From assembly GCA_951799405.1 (NCBI GenBank), contig OX637361.1:6347156-6411155 (forward strand): 64,000 nucleotides of DNA, written 5' to 3'. The first letter of the stretch is position 1, and each line of letters opens with the position of its first letter. The stretch is from Agapetus fuscipes. Lineage: Eukaryota > Arthropoda > Insecta > Trichoptera > Glossosomatidae. This document shows positions 12,901 to 19,699 of this stretch, piece after piece. The notes beneath the pieces are model-generated. The model had not been told where the DNA came from. It did no database searches and was given only the letters and a program-made list of their open reading frames with translations. The translations under genes were made by a program, and so were the position numbers.

Positions 12901-15722
12901 TTCGAAGGTTGGTTTCATCACCTTCTAAAGGCAGTGCCTTGTATCATCCATCTGTCTCTTTTGACTACCATCCTTTTGAGCTGTGAATTGGACGAGACAT
13001 CCATGAGCCATTTCAGATCCTGTAAGAATAGAGTTCTTTAACAACCTGTTGTTCATTTTCCTAAGGTTTTTCCTGACCAAGGTGCTAAGTCTAATCGAGT
13101 GTCCTATTTTGATTTTCGGTTCAAAATGTGACCTTTAACTTATAAGTTCTCCTCTTTTTTCTACTTCCTGCAACACCGTTGCTTTGGATTTCTTTCGAGT
13201 CCTTAATGTTTAGTTATCTTTCTCTAAACCCACGTCATCTCAAGTGATCATCAAGTGATTAGAGGCACACACAATGTTTACCTAAAAATATATATAAAAT
13301 GGAAACAAAACATTGTTTTGATTACAGACGACTTTCTAATAAATGACATGAGGTCAGGACTGTCAGTGATGAGTGGGCCTAGCCAGAACCTGTCCCAGAA
13401 GCAAGCAGCCTCCCAATGTAACTGTCTTCCAGCTTGTTCAGCCATAAGTTATGATGCAGAGACTTCTCAGGCAGGCTACGACTGGCGCAGCGTTTACGAG
13501 GTCTTCAAGGTCAACCAAAATGAAACACCGGGGTAAGGGAAAATTTAAGGACAATTCACTTTAAGGTTTATAATGTCCAAGCTATGTGCAGTGTGTATAG
13601 AAAGCATGTGTCCTCATAATGTACGGAAGTATGTATGTAGTTACTAGTTAGTGGTAGTAGTGTGTAGAAGAGTCTAGGAATTGCTAACGTCTGTGTTTGG
13701 AGATTTCTCGTCCATGCGAAATTGGTGTTCCAGACTATTCACATTCAGAATGTATAAAAGGTGAGAATCGCTTGAAGGGCAGGTCATTAAATGATTTGAA
13801 GCTGTGCAAAATTTACCTTGACCATAAACGAGTTCCAATTATTTGGATCTTAAATTAGCAATCAAGAGAGAACTCAGACGTCGTATCACAATTGCCAAAA
13901 GTGTCATTTCTAAATTAGACAAAATCTGGAAAGACCGGAGTGTGAGTAACAGCACCAAGATAAAGCTTGCCAGGAGTCTGGTCCACTTTTTTTTTGCTCG
14001 TTGGAACATGGACCATAAAGCAACTGAAATGAGAAAAATTGGCACGTAAGTGTGGTGCTGGACGCGCATGGTCTGAATCCCGTGGACGGCTAGGCGTACC
14101 AACGAGTCCATTTGTCAGGAGCTACGCTTGGAATGCTTGGCTGTGGTCAGTGTATGTTCAATTGTTCAGTGTAAACAGCGTATTCCTTAGTTAATCTGTC
14201 ACGTTGTCCCTGGCAATGAGGATAGCCTGGAACAGCTGGTTGTGATCGGTAGCTTGAAAGAGAAAAGAGGAAGATCACCCGCACGATGGACAGTGTGAAG
14301 ACAGTAGCAGGAACCTCGGTGATTGGAGGGCTGCGGACAGCGCAGTCAAAAGAGAACTGGAGAAGATTAATTACTTTCGTAATGGTGAGAACCCTCAGCA
14401 ATGGGGAATAAGGTGAAGAAGAAGTTGTCCATCAACAGACATCGATAAAGTGCTCGAAATTAATTTTATTTACGTAATCAAAAACTTGAAATTCGTTCTG
14501 TAGATATTGATATAAAAAATATGACCAAACAACTATTATTTTACATTTTGCAGGATAATGATTTCAAGACTTGTGGTGTACTTCAAAGAGTCAGACTTCA
14601 TGGCTACACATCGTACAGAGCTGTATGAGAAGACACAACTCTTGGATGACTATGCTGGTCTGCTTGCACTCTCTATCAGCTTCATCTTCCTCTGTCTGCT
14701 GGAAGTCATTTACTGCATCTATGAAAGGTGATTCTCAAGTCTCTTCAGCCCTAATACAGTGTAACACAACTAAGCTAGACATATAGTGTAACTTCTTGCT
14801 TGCGTTATCCTTGAAAGGGTCGTATGTGGTGATATGGGACCTATTTTTTTACAAGCTAGGGGACCGACCTCACAACAACTACTTTCAGTTGAAGTGGGGA
14901 TTTGCTACCTCCCGGAGGGGCTGGTTCTCATTTCTTGTTAGGGTTATTACATCTGACCGGTATTTATTTTGAGTTTGAAAAAGCCACCGAAACGGGAAAT
15001 CATTTCTGACATCCTCGGTGGGGATGAAGCCCGTGCTCTCGGCGTTTTGAATGGAAGCTAAATGAATGCGACCGGACTTTTTACGAGCTTGGTTGTCACT
15101 ACACAGCACCAATTCTCAAACAAGAGGTTGCAGAAAAAAAACACGCGTTTGTTCACATGCTTGTGTAATTAGGAAATATAACCCAAACCTCAAATGAAGG
15201 TAAATCTAGAAACTCTTGCCATAATTCCCTGAAACAAAGGCGATAGGCCAAAAGTGAAACCATTTTCTACGGAATGGGTACACAGACTCATACAAACCTA
15301 TAAGTCAAGAAGCGATTGATTAAATCAAATACAATACAAGCAAACAATGAAATAAGTTTATGAAATGACATTTTTACATTTTTTTCTCCCCACTAGGCAA
15401 ATACTTTTCTTTCATTGGTTAATTTTGTCATACTTTTTCTAAGTTAGGTCAGTTAGGTGATGTGCATTTGAGGTTCGGGCTTAATTTTTTTGCATAAAAC
15501 ATTTGTAAAAGACTGAAAGCTAAGATGCTTATGTATTATCTTGCAACTTAGATTATATTTTATATTAGGGTCCAGCCAAATTCTTGATTTTTTTAATTGA
15601 AAATATTGAAATCATCTTTTTTATTCGTTTACAGATCAAATGGTGGAAAACATAGACGTTGGAACATGCAAAGTCATTTGAACGATTTTCAGGCAGTGAA
15701 TGCCAAAGAAATTCAACATTAA
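3823..15722 (+). CDS. Pickpocket-like DEG/ENaC sodium channel, 5'-incomplete, 12 exons
   Basis: Amiloride-sensitive sodium channel family subunit: a trimeric plasma-membrane cation channel, in insects used in mechano-, chemo- or liquid sensing. Exons: 3823-3952, 4715-4827, 9451-9550, 10048-10190, 10289-10391, 10473-10565, 11212-11351, 12148-12278, 12774-12839, 13328-13532, 14554-14727, 15635-15722. All junctions are AG/GT and phases agree, giving about 494 residues. Landmarks in order: TM1; PTPVWK-IPFPAITIC after it; a finger/thumb region with LVCDDHLC, CKW and LCFTFN; YRIPLDQELLLAI; the cysteine-rich CYFPSERSLKYY and CELECLTNY; CNCLPAC; the pre-TM2 SRLVVYFKES; TM2 LLALSISFIFLCLLEVIYC; a short cytoplasmic tail. 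The intracellular N-terminus (FC..HG region) was not found; the first exon starts in mid-codon, so at least one exon lies upstream, probably outside the window. The pickpocket paralogue cannot be assigned. Confidence 0.9.
4115..4366 (-). mobile_element. LINE-A 3' end in intron
   Basis: Near-complete repeat A: three degenerate TCTAAAT units, AAGTTGCAAAGATATG, then the body through GTGACATTGACAAAGTGAACC to CCTCATACCAAC. Lies in the first visible channel-gene intron. Confidence 0.7.
4715..4827 (+). CDS. ppk-like exon: IPFPAITIC motif
   Basis: Acceptor TATTTTCAG. Encodes IPFPAITICSENKARRTIFN and on to NASGDE, the family signature just outside TM1. The donor is GTGAGT; the last codon is split 2+1. 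Confidence 0.9.
5262..5474 (+). pseudogene. Old reverse-transcriptase relic, left half
   Basis: Frameshifted RT: LDKTFGSVHR (the first catalytic-Asp motif), then YEALINEVHAYYL and RGVR. It stops at the GVR of GVRQG. The rest of that motif (VMSPWLFNIVMDKC) reappears at 9228-9288, so the old copy is split by the younger element between them. Confidence 0.6.
6112..7713 (+). CDS. RTE-1 endonuclease region and start of RT polyprotein
   Basis: 533 codons. The N-terminal part is an apurinic/apyrimidinic-type endonuclease, which nicks the target DNA to prime reverse transcription: TLNVRGM, CVTETKMKG (catalytic Glu), LIACYAPV, LLGDMNGWVG (the GDxN motif), TYTWYGPNTRTVIDYI and VGSDHHLLC (the SDH motif) appear in the expected order. 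A lysine-rich linker (about residues 300-480) follows, with WWNDQVKQAVKEKK. The frame runs out just before the RT because of a shift near 7680; KNGKAA then VDGVRPEMM continue in the next frame. Outside that shift the frame is intact, so the insertion looks young. Confidence 0.85.
   Translation: MRRRTRADNPSRHAVGGVSDGPCRVAKSFTRYSGKPQWPGKSRRKKGDEWNIATLNVRGMKNKEEELLKEMNERKIKILCVTETKMKGEGEKVLSNGNLFIYSGVKDGCPRQGVGVIVSECVKSYIRNYEWISPRILLVRIKYDRTNFLLIACYAPVDSECMEIKNEFWDMLDDKIRMKDKEEKVILLGDMNGWVGRRKEEYERVIGPNGRGVINGSGRRLVDMCVEHGMFVSNTWYKHKDVHTYTWYGPNTRTVIDYICMEECMRGAIRDVRVYQGISVGSDHHLLCAKVMIGEVKDRKRTKVIKMKRVKVEKLDDENVRNDFEAEVSQILKSDECKELVKNACVEKMWKTFKTCLVESAKKVCGEVTIGHKKGNEWWNDQVKQAVKEKKESYLKWINDRKNKVLETEYKAKKWLAKNEVQMSKRRMEEKLSERAQNDFSDNKKMFWSWVRQNNDSCRSTTPGIKNVSGDILWNKDDVKKRWKEYFNEVFGEEECDLTVKGDYDEGNVLKISKDEVRKVKEWESCKCGWCET
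7694..9187 (+). CDS. RTE-1 reverse transcriptase and C-terminal region
   Basis: 497 codons, the continuation of the upstream frame; the apparent first codon is GTG within the polyprotein, so not a real start. RT motifs: VIVPIYKGKGD, NFRPISLLS, GFMPERGCVDQIF, AFVDLEKAFDSV (catalytic Asp), GVRQGCIMSPWLFN and LLYADDAVLIAD (catalytic YADD). The C-terminal part has LMYGSEAWT, LRSMTGKTLRDRVRNEW, RWFGHVERM and GKGRPRKVWSDQ, and ends WRQLCRGSGHP. The same C-terminal module recurs in decayed form near 30.9, 38.3, 39.8, 46.9, 51.1 and 63.7 kb. Confidence 0.9.
   Translation: MDGVRPEMMKAGGECVIEWMKELCELCVSVKEVPSDWREAVIVPIYKGKGDKKDCRNFRPISLLSVPGKVLCKILIHRVRLSTQEKVSDIQSGFMPERGCVDQIFALRQIVEKQLAVNKKVYAAFVDLEKAFDSVDRSMMWCVLERYGVNKALLNAIRAIYLNSRACVRVDGEYSEYFNVYKGVRQGCIMSPWLFNIIMDHCVKQANLEGHGIQIGERKVGVLLYADDAVLIADSAAELQAMLSSLNHALCVNKLKINASKTKVLIFDRMDENEECTLMLNGTKVEIVDEFRYLGSMFEKNGKMTRELENRMCKGKQVVGAIGRIAKNKRLTMDLRMAVHNGILLPTLMYGSEAWTVNDSEMSKVCTVEMKHLRSMTGKTLRDRVRNEWVKKECNLKEDVKVKVQKNVMRWFGHVERMNDDRLTKYVYKESVKGKRGKGRPRKVWSDQIEEIVKEWDIQSERKRRKCMKKVMDMNELKEVCKDRKKWRQLCRGSGHP
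9228..9288 (+). pseudogene. Old reverse-transcriptase relic, right half
   Basis: Encodes VMSPWLFNIVMDKCFK then a stop, the motif following GVRQG in RT. Continues the relic that breaks off near 5474 on the other side of RTE-1. Confidence 0.55.
9451..9550 (+). CDS. ppk-like exon: LVCDDHLC segment
   Basis: Acceptor AATTTGTAG. One base completes the split Glu codon from 4827, then YEKYQAVSLVCDDHLC to PADFIAK; phase 0 before GTACAC. Too short for a long ORF, but its phases fit both neighbours exactly. Confidence 0.8.
10048..10190 (+). CDS. ppk-like exon: CKW / FN motif
   Basis: Acceptor TTGTTTTCAG. Encodes VAPELDEMLWQCKWKS, SDCKTFFKPVMTDEGLCFTF and NMLDAEKML, typical of the ectodomain before the finger. 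Donor GTAAGA. Confidence 0.92.
10289..10391 (+). CDS. ppk-like exon: ectodomain finger
   Basis: Acceptor TTTTTTCAG, donor GTATGA. Encodes KENVYNSDKHYNGWTAERGY and DKNTPVDTYPMRGT, ending in phase 0. Confidence 0.88.
10473..10565 (+). CDS. ppk-like exon: GYGAKEGFTILMRA
   Basis: Acceptor TTTTTACAG, donor GTATAA. Encodes GYGAKEGFTILMRAYDYDLD then YMCRGPVQGFK, a palm-domain strand of the channel ectodomain. Confidence 0.88.
10745..11153 (-). pseudogene. RTE-clade RT C-terminal fragment in intron
   Basis: The minus strand reads KILGISLRHRVPNQQIHGLT then GITDVVHD, the conserved ILGISLRDR...TGVTDV block of RTE-clade elements. Further 3' lie decayed GHV and W-D-D-like tracts. Different from RTE-1. 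Confidence 0.65.
11212..11351 (+). CDS. ppk-like exon: RLSQKYYRIPLDQ
   Basis: Acceptor AATTTTAG. Encodes VLLHSPAEIPRLSQKYYRIP then LDQELLLAIEPKMITTS, a strongly conserved family block. Donor GTATGT, last codon split 2+1. Confidence 0.92.
11426..11628 (+). repeat. SINE-C copy, 5'-truncated
   Basis: B-box-like segment GTGGATTCGGATCCCGGCGG, then CTCTTCGCTGGGTT, CAAGGGTCCATCCAGCCTTA and CTGGGTCTTGCTTGAG. The typical GAGGGCTCTTGAGG tail is replaced by other sequence. Confidence 0.65.
11711..12076 (+). mobile_element. Solo-LTR-like element (right end uncertain)
   Basis: Starts TGTTATAATTTTACTTGGGG. Its 3' half (GTGCCTAGGCTCACGTA, GATACTTCC) is similar, inverted, to 61220-61511. The right end is decayed and lies about 70 bp before the exon at 12148. 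Confidence 0.4.
12148..12278 (+). CDS. ppk-like exon: CYFPSERSLKYY / CELECLTNY
   Basis: Acceptor AATTTTTCAG. Encodes RQCYFPSERSLKYYKEYNQR and CELECLTNYTLQMCDCVAFY: the cysteine-rich thumb block diagnostic of the family. Donor GTGAGT. Confidence 0.95.
12774..12839 (+). CDS. ppk-like small exon
   Basis: 22 codons between CATTTTCAG and GTAATC: DSTTPAPFC and SSGSRQCVVKAQ, matching the short C...C linker after the CxCxxF block. Phases fit both sides. Confidence 0.8.
13328..13532 (+). CDS. ppk-like exon: CNCLPAC
   Basis: Acceptor GATTACAG, donor GTAAGG. Encodes QCNCLPACSAISYDAETSQA then GYDWRSVYEVF, the last disulphide cluster before TM2. Confidence 0.93.
13835..14415 (+). pseudogene. Second LINE family, RT C-terminal relic in intron
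   Basis: Reads ELRRRITIAKSVISKLDKIW and KDRSVSNSTKIKLARSLV, then, after stops, WCWTRMV, WTARRTN and EQLVVIGSLKEKRGRSPARW. This is the C-terminal half of a non-LTR element that differs from RTE-1. Many frame breaks. Confidence 0.65.
14554..14727 (+). CDS. ppk-like exon: pre-TM2 and TM2 pore
   Basis: Acceptor ATTTTGCAG. Encodes SRLVVYFKESDFMATHRTEL and DDYAGLLALSISFIFLCLLE, i.e. TM2 with the selectivity-filter position. The family norm is G/S-x-S; here it is SIS. Donor GTGATT. Confidence 0.93.
14764..15077 (-). repeat. SINE-B copy, degenerate head
   Basis: CAACTAAGCTAGACATATAG, CTTCAGTTGAAGTGGGG, CGAAACGGGAAATCATTTCT and CATCCTCGGTGGGGAT are all readable. The tRNA-like head is degenerate. Confidence 0.65.
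15078..15125 (-). repeat. SINE-C fragment joined to SINE-B
   Basis: CGAGCTTGGTTGTCACTACA and CAATTCTCAAACAAGA match SINE-C in reverse, directly abutting SINE-B. Confidence 0.5.
15165..15312 (-). mobile_element. LINE-A 3' end, partial and decayed
   Basis: AACCCAAACCTCAAATGAAG, ACTCTTGCC, CCCTGAAACA and CCTATAAGTCAAGAAG follow the repeat-A order with many substitutions. Confidence 0.5.
15635..15722 (+). CDS. ppk-like last exon and stop
   Basis: Acceptor TCGTTTACAG. Completes Arg, then SNGGKHRRWNMQSHLNDFQ to EIQH and TAA: a short basic cytoplasmic tail. ATTAAA-type polyadenylation signals follow within about 80 bp. Confidence 0.85.
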
Positions 15723-18200
15723 AACCATTAATAGTGTCATCATACCAGCTTGCAGCTTGTGAAATCATATAAAATATTTGTGAACTTCATAATTATTAAA
15801 AATATTAAATATTTAGATATAATCAAATATTTATATAATATAAGAAATTCCACTGCCAAAGAATGTAGGGTAGATGTGAAGAAAAACGCGTAAGTACTTA
15901 AAATAACATAATATTACTGAAGTACAAGTTTTTTCTAGATTTTTTTTTGCTTTCTTCTTCCTTTTTAGAGTTTTCCGTAAAAATCAAAAAATGATTCACA
16001 ATATTGTTCTTATTTTTATTTTTTAAAAGGTCATCTATGAAAGTTTGTTTCAAATTAAAATAATATTCAACGTGCTTAGCGATGACTTGAACCTAGTTGA
16101 GCTCAATTTGTTTTCCAACATTTTAACAGATGCCTATAGTAAGCTTGTGGCGGATATTTTTCTCTTCCCGCTGTTCATTGAAGTACCTAAGGGATGACAC
16201 TGGCAAAAGTAAAGCCATTTCTTTTGTATCGGTAATGACTAATTAGTAAAATAACTCAATTATTAAAAAAATTACTTCTTTTTTTTCATTCATATTTAGG
16301 AAAATTCATTTCCTTTGAATGCTACGCAAATTGCCTATAATTAGGAGCTCCCCGAAACTTAAATTAGTGAAAAAAGATTATACTTATAAAAAAATATTGT
16401 ATTGCGACACATCATAGATAAAACTTCAATATTTTTAAACCACATTAAGATACTAAAACAAATAAAAAAGTATTTTTGGTTTGTACTCAAATTAGAGATA
16501 ACAACTGTTTAAATAAAAAACACATTTCTTTCAGTAAATGAGTGATACATTATTTTTGGGAATAAAAACATTACATCACAATTTAATCAAATAATCTTGT
16601 TTTATTTACATATGAGAAAGTGATAAAAGCTTAAATCGGAAAGAACATATAAGTATATTTTTATGCTTGGTTCAGTTTTTTTAGTAGGGTTTGTTTATAA
16701 GAATGCACTAATTCATATATGATATATACCTATATCATAATTAATGCATGAACCTATACAATATTTGACCTCAAATTTCTAAAGGTAATCTAAGATAAAT
16801 ATTTAATTTTGCAGATTACAGATCATAGGTCTCATATTGAGGTAAGAATGTTTTAAAAATGTACCTTTGCATTGACGCACTTCTGGTCTTATCTAGTGTA
16901 GGAACATATTTCCAGGAAAACAAAATTGTTTAAATAAAAATAAAATAAAGAAAACAAATGAGAAATACATAATAATGAAAATACTATAGCCAATTGAAAA
17001 AAAAACATTAAAGAAATTATAAAAAAAAATATTATTAAAAAAAATAGGATGACGTTAATAAATATAGTATCTTTTAGTTTATTTTTTGAGTTAGTGTAAT
17101 TTTTTTGGCATTCGTGTTATCACATAATATATAAGTCGGTAGTGACAGTTATCAATGGTTTACTTACAGAATTGATAACAACTTTATGTATAATTATTTT
17201 AATTTTACAATTAAATATTTGAGAAGCGTGCCCCGAAGCACGTAAGCATTTGTTATTCATCATTTTCTACAAGTCATTAAAATTACTAGTACAAATTTAT
17301 TATTTAAAATAATAAACCATATTCTAAATGATCTCTACAGATATTTTTTTTATCAAAATTGCATACAACCGCTTGACCTATAAAATATCATTACATATTT
17401 TTTACTTATACTTAGAAAAATGTGTACCTACCTAATTGTTGCTATTTGCCAAGATTTCACTTGTTTAAATAAAAAGGTAAGTAAACGCGTAGTAAACTAA
17501 AATAAAAACTGTCAAATGAAAGTAAGATGATCATTTTTGGACAAAGTAGGTACTTAGTTGTTGTCAAGAATGTCAAGTCTTTTGAAATTAGAAAAGAAAA
17601 TTCCGAACATTCTTGAATTTGGAACTTTTTTCTCGGCGAACAAACGTCAAATAAAGAACCTGTTCGCCTTATCCCTAGTAACCCGGCCGGGTGACGACAA
17701 TATTGTCTATGTTAATTTACGTGCAGGCCTGATTATAATAGTCAAAGGCTTAATTTTATGAGAACTGGGGGTTCTTTTTAAAAAGGGTACATGTGTTAAA
17801 AAAATTAATATGAAATGACAATTATTGAATGATATTCCAATTGAAAATGGGTTGGGATAGTAATTTATTGAACTGAAAATACTGACTTTCTTTTGAGGTA
17901 GGTACTTACTTTTTAGCAAAGGTTCTGTTGTTTTCTGTGATCCTGTTGATGAATCATAATATGAATGTATATAATAATAAATATGAATTAAAATCTGAAT
18001 CAAGGTTTGTGTGCAAATTTGGAATGATAAGCAAAAAGTTAAGAGCTGAAAAAGTTGAATTTGTGTGGTGTGATGTATTAATGTGTAGGTACCTAAAGAT
18101 ATCATTTTTACTGAAGTGTGTCATCACCTGAAAGTTTTTTTTGGGAAAAAGGAGAGTAAGGAATATTTGAAATACAAAGATGTAAAATTTCATGAAAATA
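15723..18200. other. AT-rich intergenic spacer between convergent genes
   Basis: About 2.5 kb between the channel gene (plus) and the bHLH gene (minus). Very AT-rich with poly(A/T) tracts. A short decayed repeat-A trace lies near 16190. No gene seen. Confidence 0.6.
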
Positions 18201-18204
18201 ATGT

Positions 18205-18210
18205 TTTATT
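18205..18210 (-). terminator. Polyadenylation signal of the bHLH gene
   Basis: AATAAA on the minus strand, about 460 bp past the stop and beyond all GY/Brd/K boxes; the likely 3' end is near 18185. Confidence 0.55.
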
Positions 18211-18348
18211 TCTCATTCATAGCAATATTTTTCATTTGGTGTGCAACAAGAAATGCATTCATTTCACTTTTGTTTTTCTTTTTTCACCAAAATTCAGTGC
18301 AGGAAAATATTTTTTTGCATTTTCATCCGTCGGAAAACATTGTTTAAA

Positions 18349-18355
18349 ATCACAG
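18349..18355 (-). promoter_or_regulatory. K box in bHLH 3'UTR
   Basis: CTGTGAT on the minus strand, the K-box core (seed match for the miR-2/miR-11 class in Drosophila). Confidence 0.55.
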
Positions 18356-18407
18356 GTACAATAACAATAATATTTGCTTTTTATAAAAAAAAATGTTCCT
18401 TATCTAT

Positions 18408-18414
18408 TATCACA
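18408..18414 (-). promoter_or_regulatory. K box in bHLH 3'UTR
   Basis: TGTGATA on the minus strand, second K box. Confidence 0.55.
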
Positions 18415-18428
18415 AGTCCCTAACCTAT

Positions 18429-18435
18429 TAAAGCT
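18429..18435 (-). promoter_or_regulatory. Brd box in bHLH 3'UTR
   Basis: AGCTTTA, exact Bearded box, on the minus strand (miR-4/miR-79 class seed match in Drosophila). Confidence 0.65.
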
Positions 18436-18573
18436 GATAACCAACTAAATTATACAATAATAACTTCTCCAGACAACTTTAACTTTTTAAATTAAAAATT
18501 ACTAATAATGTTTGAGATCTATTTCGTTGTCACAAAATGTAGGAGAACTAATTCAGAATGAATTTAAAACATC

Positions 18574-18580
18574 TAAAGCT
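18574..18580 (-). promoter_or_regulatory. Brd box in bHLH 3'UTR
   Basis: AGCTTTA on the minus strand, 92 nt after the stop codon and two bases past the GY box. Confidence 0.65.
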
Positions 18581-18582
18581 AA

Positions 18583-18590
18583 GGAAGACA
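18583..18590 (-). promoter_or_regulatory. GY box in bHLH 3'UTR
   Basis: TGTCTTCC on the minus strand, the GY box (miR-7 seed match). It precedes the Brd box at 18574-18580. Confidence 0.7.
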
Positions 18591-18671
18591 TTTTGATTTG
18601 AAATAATCTAGCTAACACAACTGTTCACAATGTTCCAATTCACTTTGTTGTCACAGTTTGAGGTTGAGGGT

Positions 18672-19325
18672 TCACCAGGGTCTCCAGACTGCTTCAGTTC
18701 TGTTGACCATGCGCAGGAGACCAGCGGTGGAGCAGTCCAAGGGGAGAGGAGACGCTGGGGAAGGTGGAGGAGAGCAAGCTGGAGTAGGAGGAAGTTCATA
18801 TGAACCACTGGAAGCTGGGGATGCACAAGGGGAAGCACAAGAACTGTTGGATGGAGCAGGAGAAGAGCAGGGAGACACACGAACACTGAGAGGCGCCACC
18901 TTGTCCATGTCGTTCAATCTGTGTCCCAGATGTGTCATGAGGCGGGTTCCCAAGGCCACATCTACTCCTGGAGTGGCAGCCAAGCAGCGGGAGACTTCAG
19001 CAGCGGCATGAGTGAACCCAGCACGGAATCTGTCAGTTCCAGCAACAGGACTGGCGGCCAGCTTCTGTCTGCGACGTAGACCGTGAAGATGTCTCACAGT
19101 CAACTCCAAAATATCAGCTTTCTCCAATTTAGCCACATTCTCTCCTTCAGCTTGCAGGGCAGTCACCATCAGCTCCTTCAATTCATCCAAGCAGCGATTG
19201 ATCCTCGCTCTGCGTTTCCTCTCCAGCATTGGTTTCATCACCTTCCTGTACTGGTATGTACGCGAAACAGGCTGTACATCTTCTCCGTACGACGACGCGT
19301 TCACAAATGAAACTTCGTAAGACAT
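18672..19325 (-). CDS. E(spl)mbeta-HLH: Hairy/E(spl)-family bHLH-Orange repressor (mbeta-like)
   Basis: 217 residues, one exon. Nuclear DNA-binding repressor, a direct Notch target that blocks proneural genes and recruits Groucho. The bHLH domain spans about residues 25-85, with QYRKVMKPMLERKRRARIN (Pro in the basic region, the Hairy/E(spl) hallmark) and LEKADILELTVRHL. The Orange domain spans about 99-139 (DRFRAGFTHAAAEVSRCL ... GTRLMTHLGHRL). A Ser/Pro-rich linker follows and the protein ends in WRPW, the Groucho-binding tetrapeptide. The start at 19325 is the only one keeping the short MSYEVSF leader and is preceded by an A-rich context. The promoter has a TATA box and a paired Su(H) site; the 3'UTR has GY, Brd and K boxes. 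mbeta is the closest Drosophila paralogue by N-terminus, but one-to-one orthology is not implied. Confidence 0.97.
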   Translation of the reverse strand: MSYEVSFVNASSYGEDVQPVSRTYQYRKVMKPMLERKRRARINRCLDELKELMVTALQAEGENVAKLEKADILELTVRHLHGLRRRQKLAASPVAGTDRFRAGFTHAAAEVSRCLAATPGVDVALGTRLMTHLGHRLNDMDKVAPLSVRVSPCSSPAPSNSSCASPCASPASSGSYELPPTPACSPPPSPASPLPLDCSTAGLLRMVNRTEAVWRPW

Positions 19326-19445
19326 TTTGTTATTGTTTTTTTTTTACGTAAAATTGTGAGTCACTTCTTTGGTTTGTTGGTTAGGTTAGGTGTTACTCGC
19401 TCGGCGGTTGGAAGCGGAATAGCGGCTGCGTGACGTAAGGGGGGC

Positions 19446-19452
19446 TTATATA
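19446..19452 (-). promoter_or_regulatory. TATA box of the bHLH gene
   Basis: TATATAA on the minus strand in a GC-rich context, about 120 bp upstream of the ATG. Transcription should start near 19420, giving a 5'UTR of about 95 nt. Confidence 0.75.
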
Positions 19453-19459
19453 GCGGGGC

Positions 19460-19465
19460 CAGGTG
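19460..19465 (+). promoter_or_regulatory. E box CAGGTG
   Basis: CAGGTG between the TATA box and the Su(H) pair; possible proneural or Snail-type site. Confidence 0.4.
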
Positions 19466-19473
19466 GCCGGCAG

Positions 19474-19506
19474 CGTGGGAAAGGCTCGACTCGCTGGGTT
19501 CCCACA
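19474..19506 (-). promoter_or_regulatory. Su(H) paired site (SPS)
   Basis: CGTGGGAA (19474-19481) and TTCCCACA (19499-19506) form two high-affinity Su(H)/CSL sites in inverted orientation with a 17-bp spacer. This is the dimer-permissive arrangement of Notch-responsive E(spl)/HES promoters. It lies just upstream of the TATA box. Confidence 0.85.
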
Positions 19507-19516
19507 GATCCGCGGC

Positions 19517-19522
19517 CACCTG
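19517..19522 (-). promoter_or_regulatory. E box CACCTG / CAGGTG
   Basis: CACCTG on the plus strand (CAGGTG on minus), 11 bp from the SPS. Confidence 0.4.
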
Positions 19523-19544
19523 TGGGTGCGCGCGCAGTGTGGGC

Positions 19545-19552
19545 GCAGCTGC
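19545..19552 (-). promoter_or_regulatory. Proneural A site GCAGCTGC
   Basis: The palindrome GCAGCTGC fits the proneural-protein site GCAGSTG on both strands, 38 bp upstream of the SPS. SPS plus A is the classical Notch/proneural synergy module of E(spl) genes. Confidence 0.65.
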
Positions 19553-19699
19553 CGCGCACGCTCGCACCCCCTCCCTTCCCTCCCCGCCCTGCCCGCGCGT
19601 GCTACCTACCAGTGTTATGTAATGTTTAGGAATTTCCGTGACTTATAGTTCATCCACGTAAATTAAACATAGGCGACTTTAGATCATCCACGTACATAA

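Noticed and set aside
18658..19011. 117-codon plus-strand open frame
   Set aside because: Antisense shadow of the bHLH gene; GC-rich codon structure there comes from the minus-strand protein.
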